A DNA stretch of 64,000 nucleotides from Kibdelosporangium persicum (GCF_013280595.1 NZ_JAAATY010000019.1:62001-126000); one strand, 5' to 3'; shown: positions 29,203 through 38,702, counted from the first letter of the stretch. Notes: generated from the sequence alone by a model not told the origin. Numbers and translations: made by a program.

Positions 29203-30332
29203 CCACGCCAGTCGAGGTTCTCCAGCGACATCACCCACGGGTCGTTCATCAGCGTGTCCGTCTCGCTGATCTCGATCAGCGCCATCTTCGCGTCCACCCA
29301 GCCGTGCCAGACGTTGAACATCGTCATCTGCGGATAGCGGGTGCGGATCTTGTCGATGATCTCGGTGGCCTTCCAGCTGCCGTCGAACGGCTCCCCCGAC
29401 CCGACCTCGAGCAGGGCCATCGGCCGCTCGGGGGCGAGCATGTCGGAGATGTCCTCGGTGTGGCCCTCCACGGCGAAGCTGACCGTGTTGAGGTAGCTGG
29501 TCGGGCCCATGATGTCGATGACATCGTCGCCCGGGTAGTACTTCATCCGGGGCGCGTCCCACGGCCTGGCCGGTGAGTACGCCCACAGGATGTTGTGCAG
29601 GTCGCGGGTCTCGGTGAGGTACGCGTGCAGGTCGCGGTAGAGCCTGACCGACTCGCTGCTGCCGGTCTTGTGGTCCTGGCCCCACCAGAACCAGATGCCG
29701 TTGGCCTCGTGGAACGGCCGCAGGATCAGCGTGACGCCCGCCTCGTCCAGCTCCTGGACGATGTCGCCGAGCAACTCCAGGTCGGCACGCCAGCGGCTGC
29801 GGGCCTGGCTGGGCTTGGCGTCGGCCAGCAGCGCGGTCAGATCGTCCTTGGGGGCGAACAGGTCACCCCGGTACGACTCGGGGTCGACCTTGGGCAGGAA
29901 CGGGTTCGGCCGGTGCAACTCCATCGTGACCAGGCCGCCGGCCCGCCAGTGGTCGATCAGGACGGGCACGGTCTCCTTCTTCCAGTACCCGTCGAAGCTC
30001 GCGCCGATCAGGGCGGGCGTCCTGCCGTACCTGCGGGCCATGCCCCGGAACAGCTTGTCGTAGTCGATCCGGGCGTCGGCGCTGAGCTGCTGCCCGGACA
30101 CCACGCGCTTGACGTCACGCTGGGGCAGGGTGGACATCCAGGCGAGGATCTTGCGGGCGTCGGCCGTCGCCTTCGGATCCTGCGGACCGGTGGGCCTTCG
30201 GGTGCCCGTCGCGGTCACGGACGGCGCGAGCGTGGGCTTGACAGGCGCCGGTGGTGTGGGCTGGGCCGTGCATCCGGATGCCAGGACGGCGCCAGCCGCG
30301 AGTAACAGTGTTCGGCGGTCGACCCGGGGCAT
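29199..30332 (-). CDS. Secreted lipoprotein of glycoside hydrolase family 26 (beta-mannanase type)
   Basis: 377 residues from ATG 30332. The signal sequence MPRVDRRTLLLAAGAVLASG ends at Cys21: a lipobox, with an RR pair that may mark Tat export. The GH26 barrel shows VVSGQQLSADARIDYDKLFR, ALIGASFDGYW, TMELHRPNPF, the acid/base Glu in LRPFHEANGIWFWWG and the nucleophile Glu in MALLEVGSGEPFDGSW. GH26 enzymes cut beta-1,4-mannan and related glucans. It lies 16 bp after the MetE-like gene, with no polysaccharide genes adjacent. Confidence 0.88.
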   Translation of the reverse strand: MPRVDRRTLLLAAGAVLASGCTAQPTPPAPVKPTLAPSVTATGTRRPTGPQDPKATADARKILAWMSTLPQRDVKRVVSGQQLSADARIDYDKLFRGMARRYGRTPALIGASFDGYWKKETVPVLIDHWRAGGLVTMELHRPNPFLPKVDPESYRGDLFAPKDDLTALLADAKPSQARSRWRADLELLGDIVQELDEAGVTLILRPFHEANGIWFWWGQDHKTGSSESVRLYRDLHAYLTETRDLHNILWAYSPARPWDAPRMKYYPGDDVIDIMGPTSYLNTVSFAVEGHTEDISDMLAPERPMALLEVGSGEPFDGSWKATEIIDKIRTRYPQMTMFNVWHGWVDAKMALIEISETDTLMNDPWVMSLENLDWRG

Positions 30333-30348
30333 GCGCGTATCAAACCAT

Positions 30349-31416
30349 TCACCAGCTCTCCGGCGGTTCGACGAATGCCCTTCCCACATCACGGACCAGC
30401 GTCAACGCCCGCCGGGCCCATGCCGAGTCGGCGCCCGCCAGGCCACATGTCGGCGTGGGGACGGCCCGTTCGCCCAGAATCGAGCGGGGGAAGCCCAGCA
30501 GGCCGGCCAGATCCAGCGCGGGCTTGGCGGCCTCGGCCAGCGTCGGCGGACGGACCGGGGGCGTGCCGGGCACCAGGCCGAGCAGCAAGGTCATCCCGGC
30601 GTCCCACGCCTCGCCCAGCTGGTCGGACAGGCTCGCGGGGATGCCCTGCAGCAGCGTCGCGTCGATGGCCAGCGCCCGCGCCCCGGCGGCACGGAACAAC
30701 CCCACGGGCGGTCTCGGCGCGCAGCAGTGCACGATCACGGGCTGGCCGGTGGCGCCGCCGACGGCGTCGATGACCCCGGCCAGAACGTCCCGGGCGTCCG
30801 GCTCGGTGACCGCGGGAACCGTCCCGTAGCCGGACGGGGTCGACAACGCTCCCGCGAGGACGGTCGGCAGGCTGGGCTCGTCGAGTTGCACGACCACCGG
30901 TGTCTCCAGGCGGCGGCTCACCTCGGCGGCGTGCAGCGCCAGGCCCTCGCTGAGCGAGTCGGCGAACTCCCGCAGGGCACCGCGGTCGGTCAGCACGCGG
31001 TGGCCACGGGCGAGCTCGATCCCGGCGGTCAGCGTCCACGGCCCGGCCGCCTGGACCTTCACGACCGGGGGCCGCACGCCGGTGCGCTCGATGACCTCTT
31101 CCAGGGCGTCGATGTCACGTCTGATCAGGTCGACGGCGTGCCGGTGTTCATGACCGGGCCGGGCCGCCGTCCGATATCCGGACGGGACGACCTCGATCGG
31201 CAGGTCGACCAGCAGGGCGGCGGTCCGGCCGATGATGTCCGCGCCGAGCCCGCGGCCGGGCAGTTCGGGCAGGTGCGGCAGATCCGGCAGTTCACCGACG
31301 ACAACGTTTGCGGCCTCGTAGGGGTCGGCACCGGGCATCGAGCCGACACCGGTGGCTGTTCCTGGTGCCCAGGGCGTGTTCGTCACCCGCACAGTGTGGC
31401 CGATCGGGTCCCACAC
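30349..31416 (-). CDS. MetE C-terminal-like (cobalamin-independent methionine synthase) protein, Rv3015c type
   Basis: 355 residues. It starts with ATGVGSMPGADPYEAANVVVGE and contains VKVQAAGPWTLTAGIELARG, VVQLDEPSLPTV, QPVIVHCCAPRPPVGLFRAA and the zinc-ligand-like RAVPTPTCGLAG. This is the shortened barrel of the MetE/UROD superfamily found next to ligA in mycobacteria (Rv3015c). Whether it transfers methyl groups to homocysteine is not established for this branch. In this window about 18 kb separates it from ligA. Confidence 0.8.
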   Translation of the reverse strand: MWDPIGHTVRVTNTPWAPGTATGVGSMPGADPYEAANVVVGELPDLPHLPELPGRGLGADIIGRTAALLVDLPIEVVPSGYRTAARPGHEHRHAVDLIRRDIDALEEVIERTGVRPPVVKVQAAGPWTLTAGIELARGHRVLTDRGALREFADSLSEGLALHAAEVSRRLETPVVVQLDEPSLPTVLAGALSTPSGYGTVPAVTEPDARDVLAGVIDAVGGATGQPVIVHCCAPRPPVGLFRAAGARALAIDATLLQGIPASLSDQLGEAWDAGMTLLLGLVPGTPPVRPPTLAEAAKPALDLAGLLGFPRSILGERAVPTPTCGLAGADSAWARRALTLVRDVGRAFVEPPESW

Positions 31417-31556
31417 GTTCGCGGCGCACCGCTATGCAGCATGGAGGTCTAGACCCATTGACGGGATGGTCTAGGCCACCTACCGTCATGTCATTCGTCG
31501 CGACAACGCGCACACGATCGGCTTCGATCAGTGAGAATCGTCGAAGCCCCCGAGAC

Positions 31557-31597
31557 GTGGTGTGGGGGGCGTGTCGCGCCCGCGCCCCCCACACCAC
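31557..31597 (+). promoter_or_regulatory. Perfect 15-bp GC-rich hairpin in the leader of the dehydratase gene
   Basis: Arms GTGGTGTGGGGGGCG (31557-31571) and its exact complement at 31583-31597, with an 11-base loop, end 36 bp before the GTG at 31634. Both flanking genes point away from this gap, so it is not an ordinary end-of-gene terminator. It could attenuate the downstream gene or insulate the divergent promoters. Confidence 0.55.
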
Positions 31598-31633
31598 ACC
31601 CTCGACCCAACCACATCGACGTACGCTGGTCGT

Positions 31634-32509
31634 GTGACAGACGTTGCTCTCGCGGCGGCCCGCATCGCGCGCCACGCGCGCAGGACTCCGTTACTCCGCA
31701 CCGAGATCGACGGAAAACCGCTCGTGCTGAAACTGGAACACCTCCAGCGGACGGGATCGTTCAAGTTCCGCGGCGCGGTGAACGCCTTACTGGCGGGCGG
31801 GAAACCGGACCACGTGGTGACCGCGTCCGGCGGCAACCACGGGATGGCCGTGGCGCAGGCCGCGGCGGTGCTGGACATTCCGGCGACCGTGTACGCACCG
31901 GAGTCGATCCCCGACAGCAAGGCACGCCGAATCCTGGCGGCGGGCGCCCGACTGGTGCGCGCCGGCGAGAACTACGCCGAGGCCGCGAAACTCGCCCAGG
32001 AACAACCCGGGCAGTACGTGCCCGCTTACGACCACCCGGACGTCATCGCCGGCCAGGGCACGGTCGGCGCCGAGATCGTGGCCGACGCGTCCGATGTGGA
32101 CGCCCTGGTGGTTGCGGTCGGCGGTGGCGGCCTGGCGGCCGGGACCGCGCTGAGCGCCGACGGCCGCAAGCTCGTCACGGTCGAACCCACGAACTGCCGT
32201 GCCCTGCACGACGCGCTGGCCGCCGGAACACCGGTGGATTCGCCTGTGGACTCGATCGCCGCGTCCGCCCTCGGCGCGACCAGGGTCGGGAAGCTGCCGT
32301 TCGAGATCCTGCGGGCGGCGGACCCGGTCTCCGTGCTGGTCGACGACGACAAGATCATCGCGGCCCGTGACCTGCTCTGGGAGAGTTTCCGGCTGGCCGT
32401 CGAACCGGCCGCGGCCGCACCGTTGGCGGCGTGGCTGGCCGGTCAGGTGCCGGGCGATCTGGCCTGTCTGGTGCTGTGTGGCGCCAACACGGACTGGCTG
32501 CCCGCCTGA
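31634..32509 (+). CDS. PLP-dependent serine/threonine dehydratase-like enzyme
   Basis: 291 residues from GTG 31634; the frame is open further upstream but that part is the GC-rich hairpin. Fold-type II PLP motifs: RTGSFKFRGAVNAL with the Schiff-base Lys, TASGGNHGMAVAQAAAVL, and the phosphate-binding VVAVGGGGLAAGTAL. No ACT regulatory domain, so it is the short, catabolic or racemase-like type. It should deaminate serine or threonine, or racemise serine. Transcribed alone, convergent with the amidase gene. Confidence 0.87.
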   Translation: MTDVALAAARIARHARRTPLLRTEIDGKPLVLKLEHLQRTGSFKFRGAVNALLAGGKPDHVVTASGGNHGMAVAQAAAVLDIPATVYAPESIPDSKARRILAAGARLVRAGENYAEAAKLAQEQPGQYVPAYDHPDVIAGQGTVGAEIVADASDVDALVVAVGGGGLAAGTALSADGRKLVTVEPTNCRALHDALAAGTPVDSPVDSIAASALGATRVGKLPFEILRAADPVSVLVDDDKIIAARDLLWESFRLAVEPAAAAPLAAWLAGQVPGDLACLVLCGANTDWLPA

Positions 32510-32534
32510 CGTGCGGTTCGCTGCCTGATCTTCG

Positions 32535-33941
32535 CTACCTGATCAGCGAAGGGCACCACGACTTGCTGACGTACCACGGGTTGGCGTCGGCGATCACGTG
32601 CCCGAGGGCGAAGACGGTCCGGTCGTCGTACGGACGGCCGACCACCTGGACACCGGTCGGCACCCGGTTGCTCGCGATGCCGGACGGCACACTCAGCACC
32701 GGGCACCGGCTGGCGATGTTGAACGGCATCGTCAGCGGGGCCTCGAGGTTGTGGTCGAGCCGGACGCCGTCGACGATCAGCGGAGTGTCCACATAGTCCT
32801 CGCCGGCCCGCAGCGCCGGAGTGCCGGACGTCGGGCAGAGCAGGGCGTCCGCCGTCCGGAAGACCTCGCCGAGGTCCTCCTGGATCTTCGCCTCGATCAG
32901 CATGGCCTCGAAGAACGTGCCCCCGGAGGTCGCCCGCTCGACGAAGTCGTTCGTGTACCGCTGGACCTCCCGGCCTTCGGCGGCCGCCTCGATCATCGGC
33001 GCGAAGATCGCGCCGTAGTGGGCCCACGCGGCCGCCATGATCTCCGCGCGCGTCCACGGCAACTCGACCTCGTGGACGTGCACCCCGGCGTCCTCCAGGG
33101 CTTCGGCCGCCTGCCGCGTCGCGTCGGCCACGTCCGGCTCGACCGGGTAGTCGCCGAGGTTCATGCACAACGCGACCCGTAGGCCTTTGCACGAACCGAT
33201 CGTCAGGGGCTGCGGGGCCGGCAACGACACCGGGTCAAGGGGATGTGCGCCCGCGATCACGTTCTGGAGCAAGGCGACGTCGGGCACCGTACGCGCCATC
33301 GGGCCGTCATGGCAGTAATAGTCCAAGTTGACCGGTGGCATGCCCGGCACCCGGCCGTACGGCGGTTTGAAGCCGACGACACCGTTGAACGAGGCCGGGA
33401 TGCGGATCGAGCCGCCGATGTCCGAGCCGGTCGCGAGCGTCGCCGAGCCGGCGGCCAACGCGGCGCCGGACCCACCGGACGACCCGCCCGACGAGTACTC
33501 CAGGTTCCAGGGTGTCCTGGTCACGCCCCACAAGCCACTGTGGGTGAACCCCGCGCAGCAGAACTCCGGGGTGGTCGTGCGGGCGTGCACGATCCCGCCG
33601 GCCGCCATGATCCGTTCCACCACCGGATGCGTCCGCGTGGCCACGTTGTCCCGCAGCAGCTTCGATCCCTCACGCCACGGCAGGCCGGCGATCGGCTGCT
33701 CCTCCTTGATCGCCACTGGGAGCCCTTCCAGCGGCCGCTGCTCACCCCTGGCGTAACGGTCGCCCGCCTCACGGGCCTGGTCCAGCGCGTCCTCGAAGTA
33801 CCGGTCGGTGAAGGCGTTGATCGTGGTCTCGGTCAGCTGGGCCCGTTCGACCACGGCGGTCATCAGCTCGACCGGCGCCAGCTCGCCGCTGCGGAACAGC
33901 GCGATCGCGTCGGTCGCCGTGAGGTACGCGAGATCAGCCAC
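32535..33941 (-). CDS. Amidase (amidase signature family)
   Basis: 468 residues from GTG 33941 (VADLAYLTATDAIALFRSGE). The Ser-cisSer-Lys machinery is intact: GLPVAIKEEQPIAGL carries the Lys, and YSSGGSSGGSGAALAAG then TGSDIGGSIRIPASFNGVVG carry the serines. It hydrolyses an amide bond in the cytosol; the substrate cannot be told from sequence, and AtzF/GatA-like relatives vary widely. No strong ribosome-binding site is seen. It lies 14 bp after the GAP membrane protein gene. Confidence 0.9.
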   Translation of the reverse strand: MADLAYLTATDAIALFRSGELAPVELMTAVVERAQLTETTINAFTDRYFEDALDQAREAGDRYARGEQRPLEGLPVAIKEEQPIAGLPWREGSKLLRDNVATRTHPVVERIMAAGGIVHARTTTPEFCCAGFTHSGLWGVTRTPWNLEYSSGGSSGGSGAALAAGSATLATGSDIGGSIRIPASFNGVVGFKPPYGRVPGMPPVNLDYYCHDGPMARTVPDVALLQNVIAGAHPLDPVSLPAPQPLTIGSCKGLRVALCMNLGDYPVEPDVADATRQAAEALEDAGVHVHEVELPWTRAEIMAAAWAHYGAIFAPMIEAAAEGREVQRYTNDFVERATSGGTFFEAMLIEAKIQEDLGEVFRTADALLCPTSGTPALRAGEDYVDTPLIVDGVRLDHNLEAPLTMPFNIASRCPVLSVPSGIASNRVPTGVQVVGRPYDDRTVFALGHVIADANPWYVSKSWCPSLIR

Positions 33942-33955
33942 AGCGCGCAGAGTAA

Positions 33956-34657
33956 CTACAACAGGTCGGGCCAGAACAGCCTGGCCGCGGCGTCGCGGGC
34001 GATCAGGAAGCCCGCGATGCCGATGATCCACCCGGTGGCGCTGGTGCCCTTGGTCATGATCCAGTTGTTGAGCCTGCGCAGAACCGGCTCGACCACCTTC
34101 TGCGCGGTGACGCGCGCGGTCAGGAGCACGCCCGCGGGCAGGATCATGACCAGGCAGTAACCGGCGAGCAGGGCGAAGATGGTCATCGGGCTGAGACCCG
34201 TGGTGGTCATGATGCCGATCGCGCCGAGGTACGGCAGCATCGTCGCGATTTCCGTGAGCCCGGCGAGCAGGGCCAGGCCCATCAGCCACCGCACCGACGT
34301 GTCGTCGGCCATCGCCCGCTCACGCCAGCGCTGGACGGCGCCGCCCTTCTTCTGGCGTTTCGGATCGAACCGGAAGCTCAGGATGAACAGTCCCACCCCG
34401 ATCACCAGCTGGACCCACAACGCGGCCGTGGTGCGCAGGGCGTCCCCCAGTGCGCTGATCGCCTGACCCGCACCGAGCGCGATCAGCAGGCCGATGCCGA
34501 GGTAGAAGGCGGCGATCGTGCCCAGGTACAGCAGGATTCGGCCGGCCCGGACGCGGCCGGGCGCGAGCAGCAGCCAGATCGGAATGAACAGGGTCCCGAT
34601 GCTGGTCGAGTCCAGCAAGGCCAGTCCGGCGAGTGACAGTACGAGGCCAACGCTCAA
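33956..34657 (-). CDS. GAP-family (Sap-like) membrane protein
   Basis: 233 residues with six membrane helices. The start is a TTG at 34657, supported by AAAGGGGGAAC at good spacing. The opening LVLSLAGLALLDSTSIGTLF and later GLALLAGLTEIATMLPYLGA with LAGYCLVMILPAGVLLTARV match the GAP/Sap family (PF11139-type), whose mycobacterial members help export glycolipids such as sulfolipid-1. The exported molecule here is unknown. Upstream of the amidase on the same strand. Confidence 0.75.
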   Translation of the reverse strand: MSVGLVLSLAGLALLDSTSIGTLFIPIWLLLAPGRVRAGRILLYLGTIAAFYLGIGLLIALGAGQAISALGDALRTTAALWVQLVIGVGLFILSFRFDPKRQKKGGAVQRWRERAMADDTSVRWLMGLALLAGLTEIATMLPYLGAIGIMTTTGLSPMTIFALLAGYCLVMILPAGVLLTARVTAQKVVEPVLRRLNNWIMTKGTSATGWIIGIAGFLIARDAAARLFWPDLL

Positions 34658-34753
34658 AAGTTCCCCCTTTGACGCTGGTCCGGCACGCTACCGCCGGGTG
34701 ATCAGCGGCGAGTCCTCCTTTCGTACGAGATGACCATCCCCACTCCGTACCAA

Positions 34754-34805
34754 CCCCTCGTGAGTGTTTATCCGTGTTCTAACCCTGCTAAGTACTCACG
34801 AGGGG
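34754..34805. repeat. Dispersed hairpin repeat, copy 1 of 3
   Basis: Arms CCCCTCGTGAGT (34754-34765) and ACTCACGAGGGG (34794-34805) with GTTTATCCGTGTTCTAAC between them. The inner part of the right arm is diverged compared with copies at 47352 and 59077. The repeat overlaps the last codons and stop of the glucosidase gene on the minus strand. Confidence 0.85.
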
Positions 34806-37800
34806 TGACCAGGGCTTTGATGACCACGGGGCCGCGGGTCGGGTCCAGTTCGACGGCCTGGTCCACGCCGGGCGGCGTGATCACGTCCAGCGCCTTCGGC
34901 ACGGATGCCGGCGCGACCGCACAGATCGGGCTCGTGCCACCTGGCGCACACACGCCGAACGCGTACGGCTCCGGCGTCGCGGCGAACCTGCGTGCCCGGT
35001 CCGGGCTGTCGCCTTCCTGGCCGGTGAGCACCACGGCATAGGACGTCGGGTTGCCCAGTGCGGACTTCGGCACGCTGACGGTTATGTAGCGGGAAGTCTC
35101 GCTGGCTTGCACCGAGGCGTCGCCCAGCGGGACACCGGCGGCATCGACGAACACGGGTTCGGCGAACCCCTGAACCTCGATCATCCGGTTCCACGGATCG
35201 ACTTCGTGATTACGCGACGGGTAGGGCGCTTTCGCCGACGTGTTCGGTATCGCCGGGTCGCGGGCGTAGATCGTCAACAGTTGAGCGCCGAGTGGTGAAC
35301 CGAAGGTCGGTGACAGATCGCGCAGCTTGGTACGCAGGATGACTCGCTCACCGCTGTCGATCACCTGGAACTGCTGGATGTCGAACGCGCCGGCGTTGAA
35401 GTCGCCCGCCGTCGGATAGGCGTACGTTCCCGGGCCGTTGTCGTCGTTGTCCGGATCGGTGACGTTCACCAGCACCGTTCCCGACACGTAGTCCGAGCCG
35501 ACCCGGCGTTGCGCGTAACCGGTCTTGCGCCCATCACTGGCCGCGGCGGTGATCACGTTGGTGCCGAGCTGCGCGGGCAGTTCGGCGGTGAAGGTGCCGT
35601 TCGACGTGGTGGTCACGACCGTGGTCGCGCCTCCGGCATCCGTCGCGGTGGCAGAGACGTCGATCCTCGTCCCGGCAGGCGCGGTTCCCGTCACGGTCAC
35701 CGTCGGTGTCGAAACCTGGTCGGGTGCCTGCAACGTGATCGGGACGGTGCCGGGCGGGCCGTGGTCGACGTACCGGGCCCGGACCTCGGCCGGCTGTTCG
35801 ACCAGACGTCCGGCCGTGATGCTTTGCGTGAGCCGGACGGCCTGAGCTTGCGCCCACGTCAGCGGGGACGCCGACCCCACGGACTCACCCGGCTCGAAAC
35901 CGATGCTGGCGGTCGTGGGGTCGCTGCCGTGAGGCGACTCCGGAACGGCCGGGTTCTCCCAGATTTGCTCGGGAATCATGCCCACACCGGAAGCCTGCGC
36001 GTGCATCGCGTCGAGAAGCTTTCCGGCCCCACGCCTGTCGCCGGTCTGCAGCAGATGCTCGGCGCGCTCGCCCGCGAGCACGGGCCAGAGGTGTCCGCTG
36101 CCGACATTGCCTGTAGGCCAAGGCTTTCCGGTGGGACCGCAGGTGGTGGAGTCCGGCTCGTAGCAGTCACCGTAACCGTCTTCGCTGCCGGGGTCCGGCG
36201 TTCCGTAGCGGTACCAGCCGGGACCGTTCGGCGTCTCCCGCTTGATGACCTGGTCGACCCGTTCGAGCGATCGCTTCACCTCAGGGTCGTCCGCGGGAAG
36301 GATGCCCAGCCGCGGCAGTTCGAGGAACCCAGCGTCCACAACGGACCGCTGGTCCACGGTGACCGACCCGTTGCCGAGGTTGTACCGGATCGGCGCGTTG
36401 GGATCACCGGTCTTGGACAACCGGATGAAGTGCCCGTCGGTGACAGTCCAGCTCTTGATGCTGCGCTGGAAATGGTCGGCGGTCGCGAAGTACACGTTCA
36501 CCCGCTGCTGATCACCATTACGCGTGGCGATGATGCCCGCGGCGGTGAGCCCGGCGATCTCAGCCGCGATGGTCGACGGCGAATACCCGCTCTGCTCCTC
36601 CCACCGCTCGGACCCGAACGAAGGACCATGCGCCACCACGAAGTCCGCCGCCCGGCGGATGTTCGGGTACAGGCCCCGGTCGGCCCCGGCCTGCAAGGCC
36701 ATCAGGATCGGGTACGCGGTCTCGTCGAGCTGGTCACCACCGGAGTCGGGCGCTTTCTTGCCGTTGACCATGGAGTTCCGCGGGAACCGGCCGTCCGGCT
36801 GCTGCTGCCTGGTGAACAACCAGGTGACGGTGGCCCTGGCAGTCTCCCGGTCACCCGCGGCCATGAGCCCGGTGAAGCTCTCGTAGAGGTCACGCGCGAA
36901 GATCTCGCGGTAGGACCCGAAGTACACCGGCTTGCCGTCCGGCAGATCGCCCGCGCTGATCGCCTGCCCCCACGGACTGCCGAGCGAGGCGACCACGGCG
37001 CCCGGGAACGTCTTGTCCTCGCTGGCTTTCAGGACGTTGACCGACACCCAGTCGCCGGTCGGCTTGAGTTTCCGGTTGTAGTCCCGCCAGCCTTGGACGT
37101 AACGGCCGTAGGTCCAGTGCCACGGCGTTGTCAGACTGTCGCCCGCGGTTTCGATCGCCTGGCTCGCCGTTTGCCCGAAACCCAGGGCGAGGGTTGCCTC
37201 GTGGCCGTCGATCTGGGCGGTCTGGACGACGTTGCCGTTGGGTGCGTTGGTGTTCGGCTTGATGGTCCGTTCCTTGTCGAGCTGAACCAACCCGTCGGTC
37301 TCAGTCCCCACGTATCCGCTGTTGGCGGCCTTGAAGGGTTTGTTCGCCCTGAGCGCCCCGTGCAGCGGCACGCCGTAGTCACGGTTCGGCGCGTTCGTGA
37401 TGGTGTTCGGATCACTGCTGACCAAGGCCCTCTGGTCCGCCGAGGCGCTGTCCGCTCCCCCGTTCAGCGGCCCACCGCCGCCGTTGCCGTTGATGCTCGC
37501 GTCGTAGCGCACATAAAGCTTCAGATCCCTGGGCCCGTGCAACTTCGCTTTGACGAGCACGGAGTTGCGGGCGGGATCGGTGATGAAGTCCGTGGTCAGC
37601 CGGTAGTCGCGCGCCCTGGACTGCACTTGGCACGCCATACCCGTCCGGTCAGCGCTGACGGTGTAGCGCATGTCGCGGCTCTGCAGATCCGTGAACGTCC
37701 TGCCGTCTGTGACAATGAACTGCAGCGTCTCGACGTTGGTGTTGTCAATGGTCGGCGCGTACACGTCGGACAGAACACCGTCGGCGACCGTGAACCACAC

Positions 37801-37950
37801 CTTGCTCGTGGTATTGCGGGCCGTACCAACGCAGTCCTTACGCGCCAACCCGAAGTGGGACAACGCCCCCGGCCCACCCTGGGCCTGCGCCACCGGGCTC
37901 ACGAACATCACGGTCAGCAGCAGGACCAGCACCAATCCGCACCGTCGCAT
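34768..37950 (-). CDS. Secreted GH15-type glucosidase (glucodextranase/glucoamylase-like)
   Basis: 1060 residues with a signal peptide (cleaved near AQA, residue 23). An N-terminal beta domain (about 28-300; SHFGLARKDCVGTARNTTSK) precedes an alpha/alpha barrel with FGSYREIFARDLYESFTGLM, the acid Glu region ERWEEQSGYSPSTIAAEIAG and the base region MIPEQIWENPAVPES. An Ig-like module (VTVTGTAPAGTRIDVSATAT) and a C-terminal DOMON-like domain (about 830-1045) follow. This is the glucodextranase architecture: release of glucose from alpha-glucans outside the cell. The last residues, PREYLAGLEHG, are encoded by the hairpin repeat. Confidence 0.87.
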   Translation of the reverse strand: MRRCGLVLVLLLTVMFVSPVAQAQGGPGALSHFGLARKDCVGTARNTTSKVWFTVADGVLSDVYAPTIDNTNVETLQFIVTDGRTFTDLQSRDMRYTVSADRTGMACQVQSRARDYRLTTDFITDPARNSVLVKAKLHGPRDLKLYVRYDASINGNGGGGPLNGGADSASADQRALVSSDPNTITNAPNRDYGVPLHGALRANKPFKAANSGYVGTETDGLVQLDKERTIKPNTNAPNGNVVQTAQIDGHEATLALGFGQTASQAIETAGDSLTTPWHWTYGRYVQGWRDYNRKLKPTGDWVSVNVLKASEDKTFPGAVVASLGSPWGQAISAGDLPDGKPVYFGSYREIFARDLYESFTGLMAAGDRETARATVTWLFTRQQQPDGRFPRNSMVNGKKAPDSGGDQLDETAYPILMALQAGADRGLYPNIRRAADFVVAHGPSFGSERWEEQSGYSPSTIAAEIAGLTAAGIIATRNGDQQRVNVYFATADHFQRSIKSWTVTDGHFIRLSKTGDPNAPIRYNLGNGSVTVDQRSVVDAGFLELPRLGILPADDPEVKRSLERVDQVIKRETPNGPGWYRYGTPDPGSEDGYGDCYEPDSTTCGPTGKPWPTGNVGSGHLWPVLAGERAEHLLQTGDRRGAGKLLDAMHAQASGVGMIPEQIWENPAVPESPHGSDPTTASIGFEPGESVGSASPLTWAQAQAVRLTQSITAGRLVEQPAEVRARYVDHGPPGTVPITLQAPDQVSTPTVTVTGTAPAGTRIDVSATATDAGGATTVVTTTSNGTFTAELPAQLGTNVITAAASDGRKTGYAQRRVGSDYVSGTVLVNVTDPDNDDNGPGTYAYPTAGDFNAGAFDIQQFQVIDSGERVILRTKLRDLSPTFGSPLGAQLLTIYARDPAIPNTSAKAPYPSRNHEVDPWNRMIEVQGFAEPVFVDAAGVPLGDASVQASETSRYITVSVPKSALGNPTSYAVVLTGQEGDSPDRARRFAATPEPYAFGVCAPGGTSPICAVAPASVPKALDVITPPGVDQAVELDPTRGPVVIKALVTPREYLAGLEHG

Positions 37951-38038
37951 GCCCGGATCTCACCACCCCCGACGGCACGGCACCACCGCCAGATCGGGTG
38001 ACTACCTCACCCCGTTCGATCAGCCTCCGGATAGCCGC

Positions 38039-38377
38039 TCAGATCCGCTGTTCCGCGAAGCACTCCGGATATCGCCTCGCCAGCTCGTTGACAGCGGCCT
38101 CGATCTCCACCATCGCCACCTCGTTGCCCGAATGTATGCCACTGCACAGGTGTGCCTTGAGCACATCAGACAGATTGACGATCATCGCACACTTTCGAGC
38201 CGCTTCGATCTTGTCCACCCAGAGGCAGTTCAGATCCAGTGCATCCTGGCAAACCTGCCGGTCAGCCGGATCCGAGGAACGTTCGAGGAGATCGTGGATG
38301 ACACTGCCGAACGTCGGACTCTTCATGAAGAGCTCGCCGACCTCGAACGCGAACATCGCAGACATACGAGCTCGCAC
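38039..38377 (-). CDS. Small hypothetical protein, second of a pair
   Basis: 112 residues from GTG 38377 or 108 from ATG 38365. Acidic, helical, two Cys in VCQDALDLNCLWVDKIEAAR and one in AHLCSGIHSGNEVAMVEIEA; it ends ARRYPECFAEQRI. No family recognised and no signal peptide. The start lies directly after the stop of the 107-residue gene, so the two are co-translated and probably function together. Base composition is lower in GC than the flanking glucosidase gene. Confidence 0.6.
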   Translation of the reverse strand: MRARMSAMFAFEVGELFMKSPTFGSVIHDLLERSSDPADRQVCQDALDLNCLWVDKIEAARKCAMIVNLSDVLKAHLCSGIHSGNEVAMVEIEAAVNELARRYPECFAEQRI

Positions 38378-38378
38378 A

Positions 38379-38702
38379 TCACATCGAGATCGGGCGCTCG
38401 GTCATCGTGGTGTTGTCGAAGTAGCTCACGACATAACCGTCCCCCAGCTCGGCGGCAAGTTTCTTGGCCAGTTCCGCGCCGCGCTCCACGAACCGCCGAC
38501 CGGCTTCCTCGGTGGAGAACCCGGACGAACGCGGGTCCCTGTCCAGGGTGCCGTCATAGATACCCGCCCACTCCCACAGCTCACCGGCGAGCGTGTCGGA
38601 GATCGGCAACTCGTAGACCGAGAGGTTCCCGCCGCCGTTCGAGCCGGTCAGCCACAGCGGGCTGCACTGGTAGCCGGCCATCACCTTGATCGACTTCCTC
38701 AT
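38379..38702 (-). CDS. Small conserved hypothetical protein, first of a pair
   Basis: 107 residues from ATG 38702, preceded by CAGGAGTGAC; this start is chosen over an in-frame one at 38762 for that reason. It reads MRKSIKVMAGYQCSPLWLTG, ELWEWAGIYDGTLDRDPRSS and GFSTEEAGRRFVERGAELAK. Similar proteins of about 100 residues occur in actinomycetes next to small partner genes, as here, but I do not know a function. Confidence 0.65.
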   Translation of the reverse strand: MRKSIKVMAGYQCSPLWLTGSNGGGNLSVYELPISDTLAGELWEWAGIYDGTLDRDPRSSGFSTEEAGRRFVERGAELAKKLAAELGDGYVVSYFDNTTMTERPISM

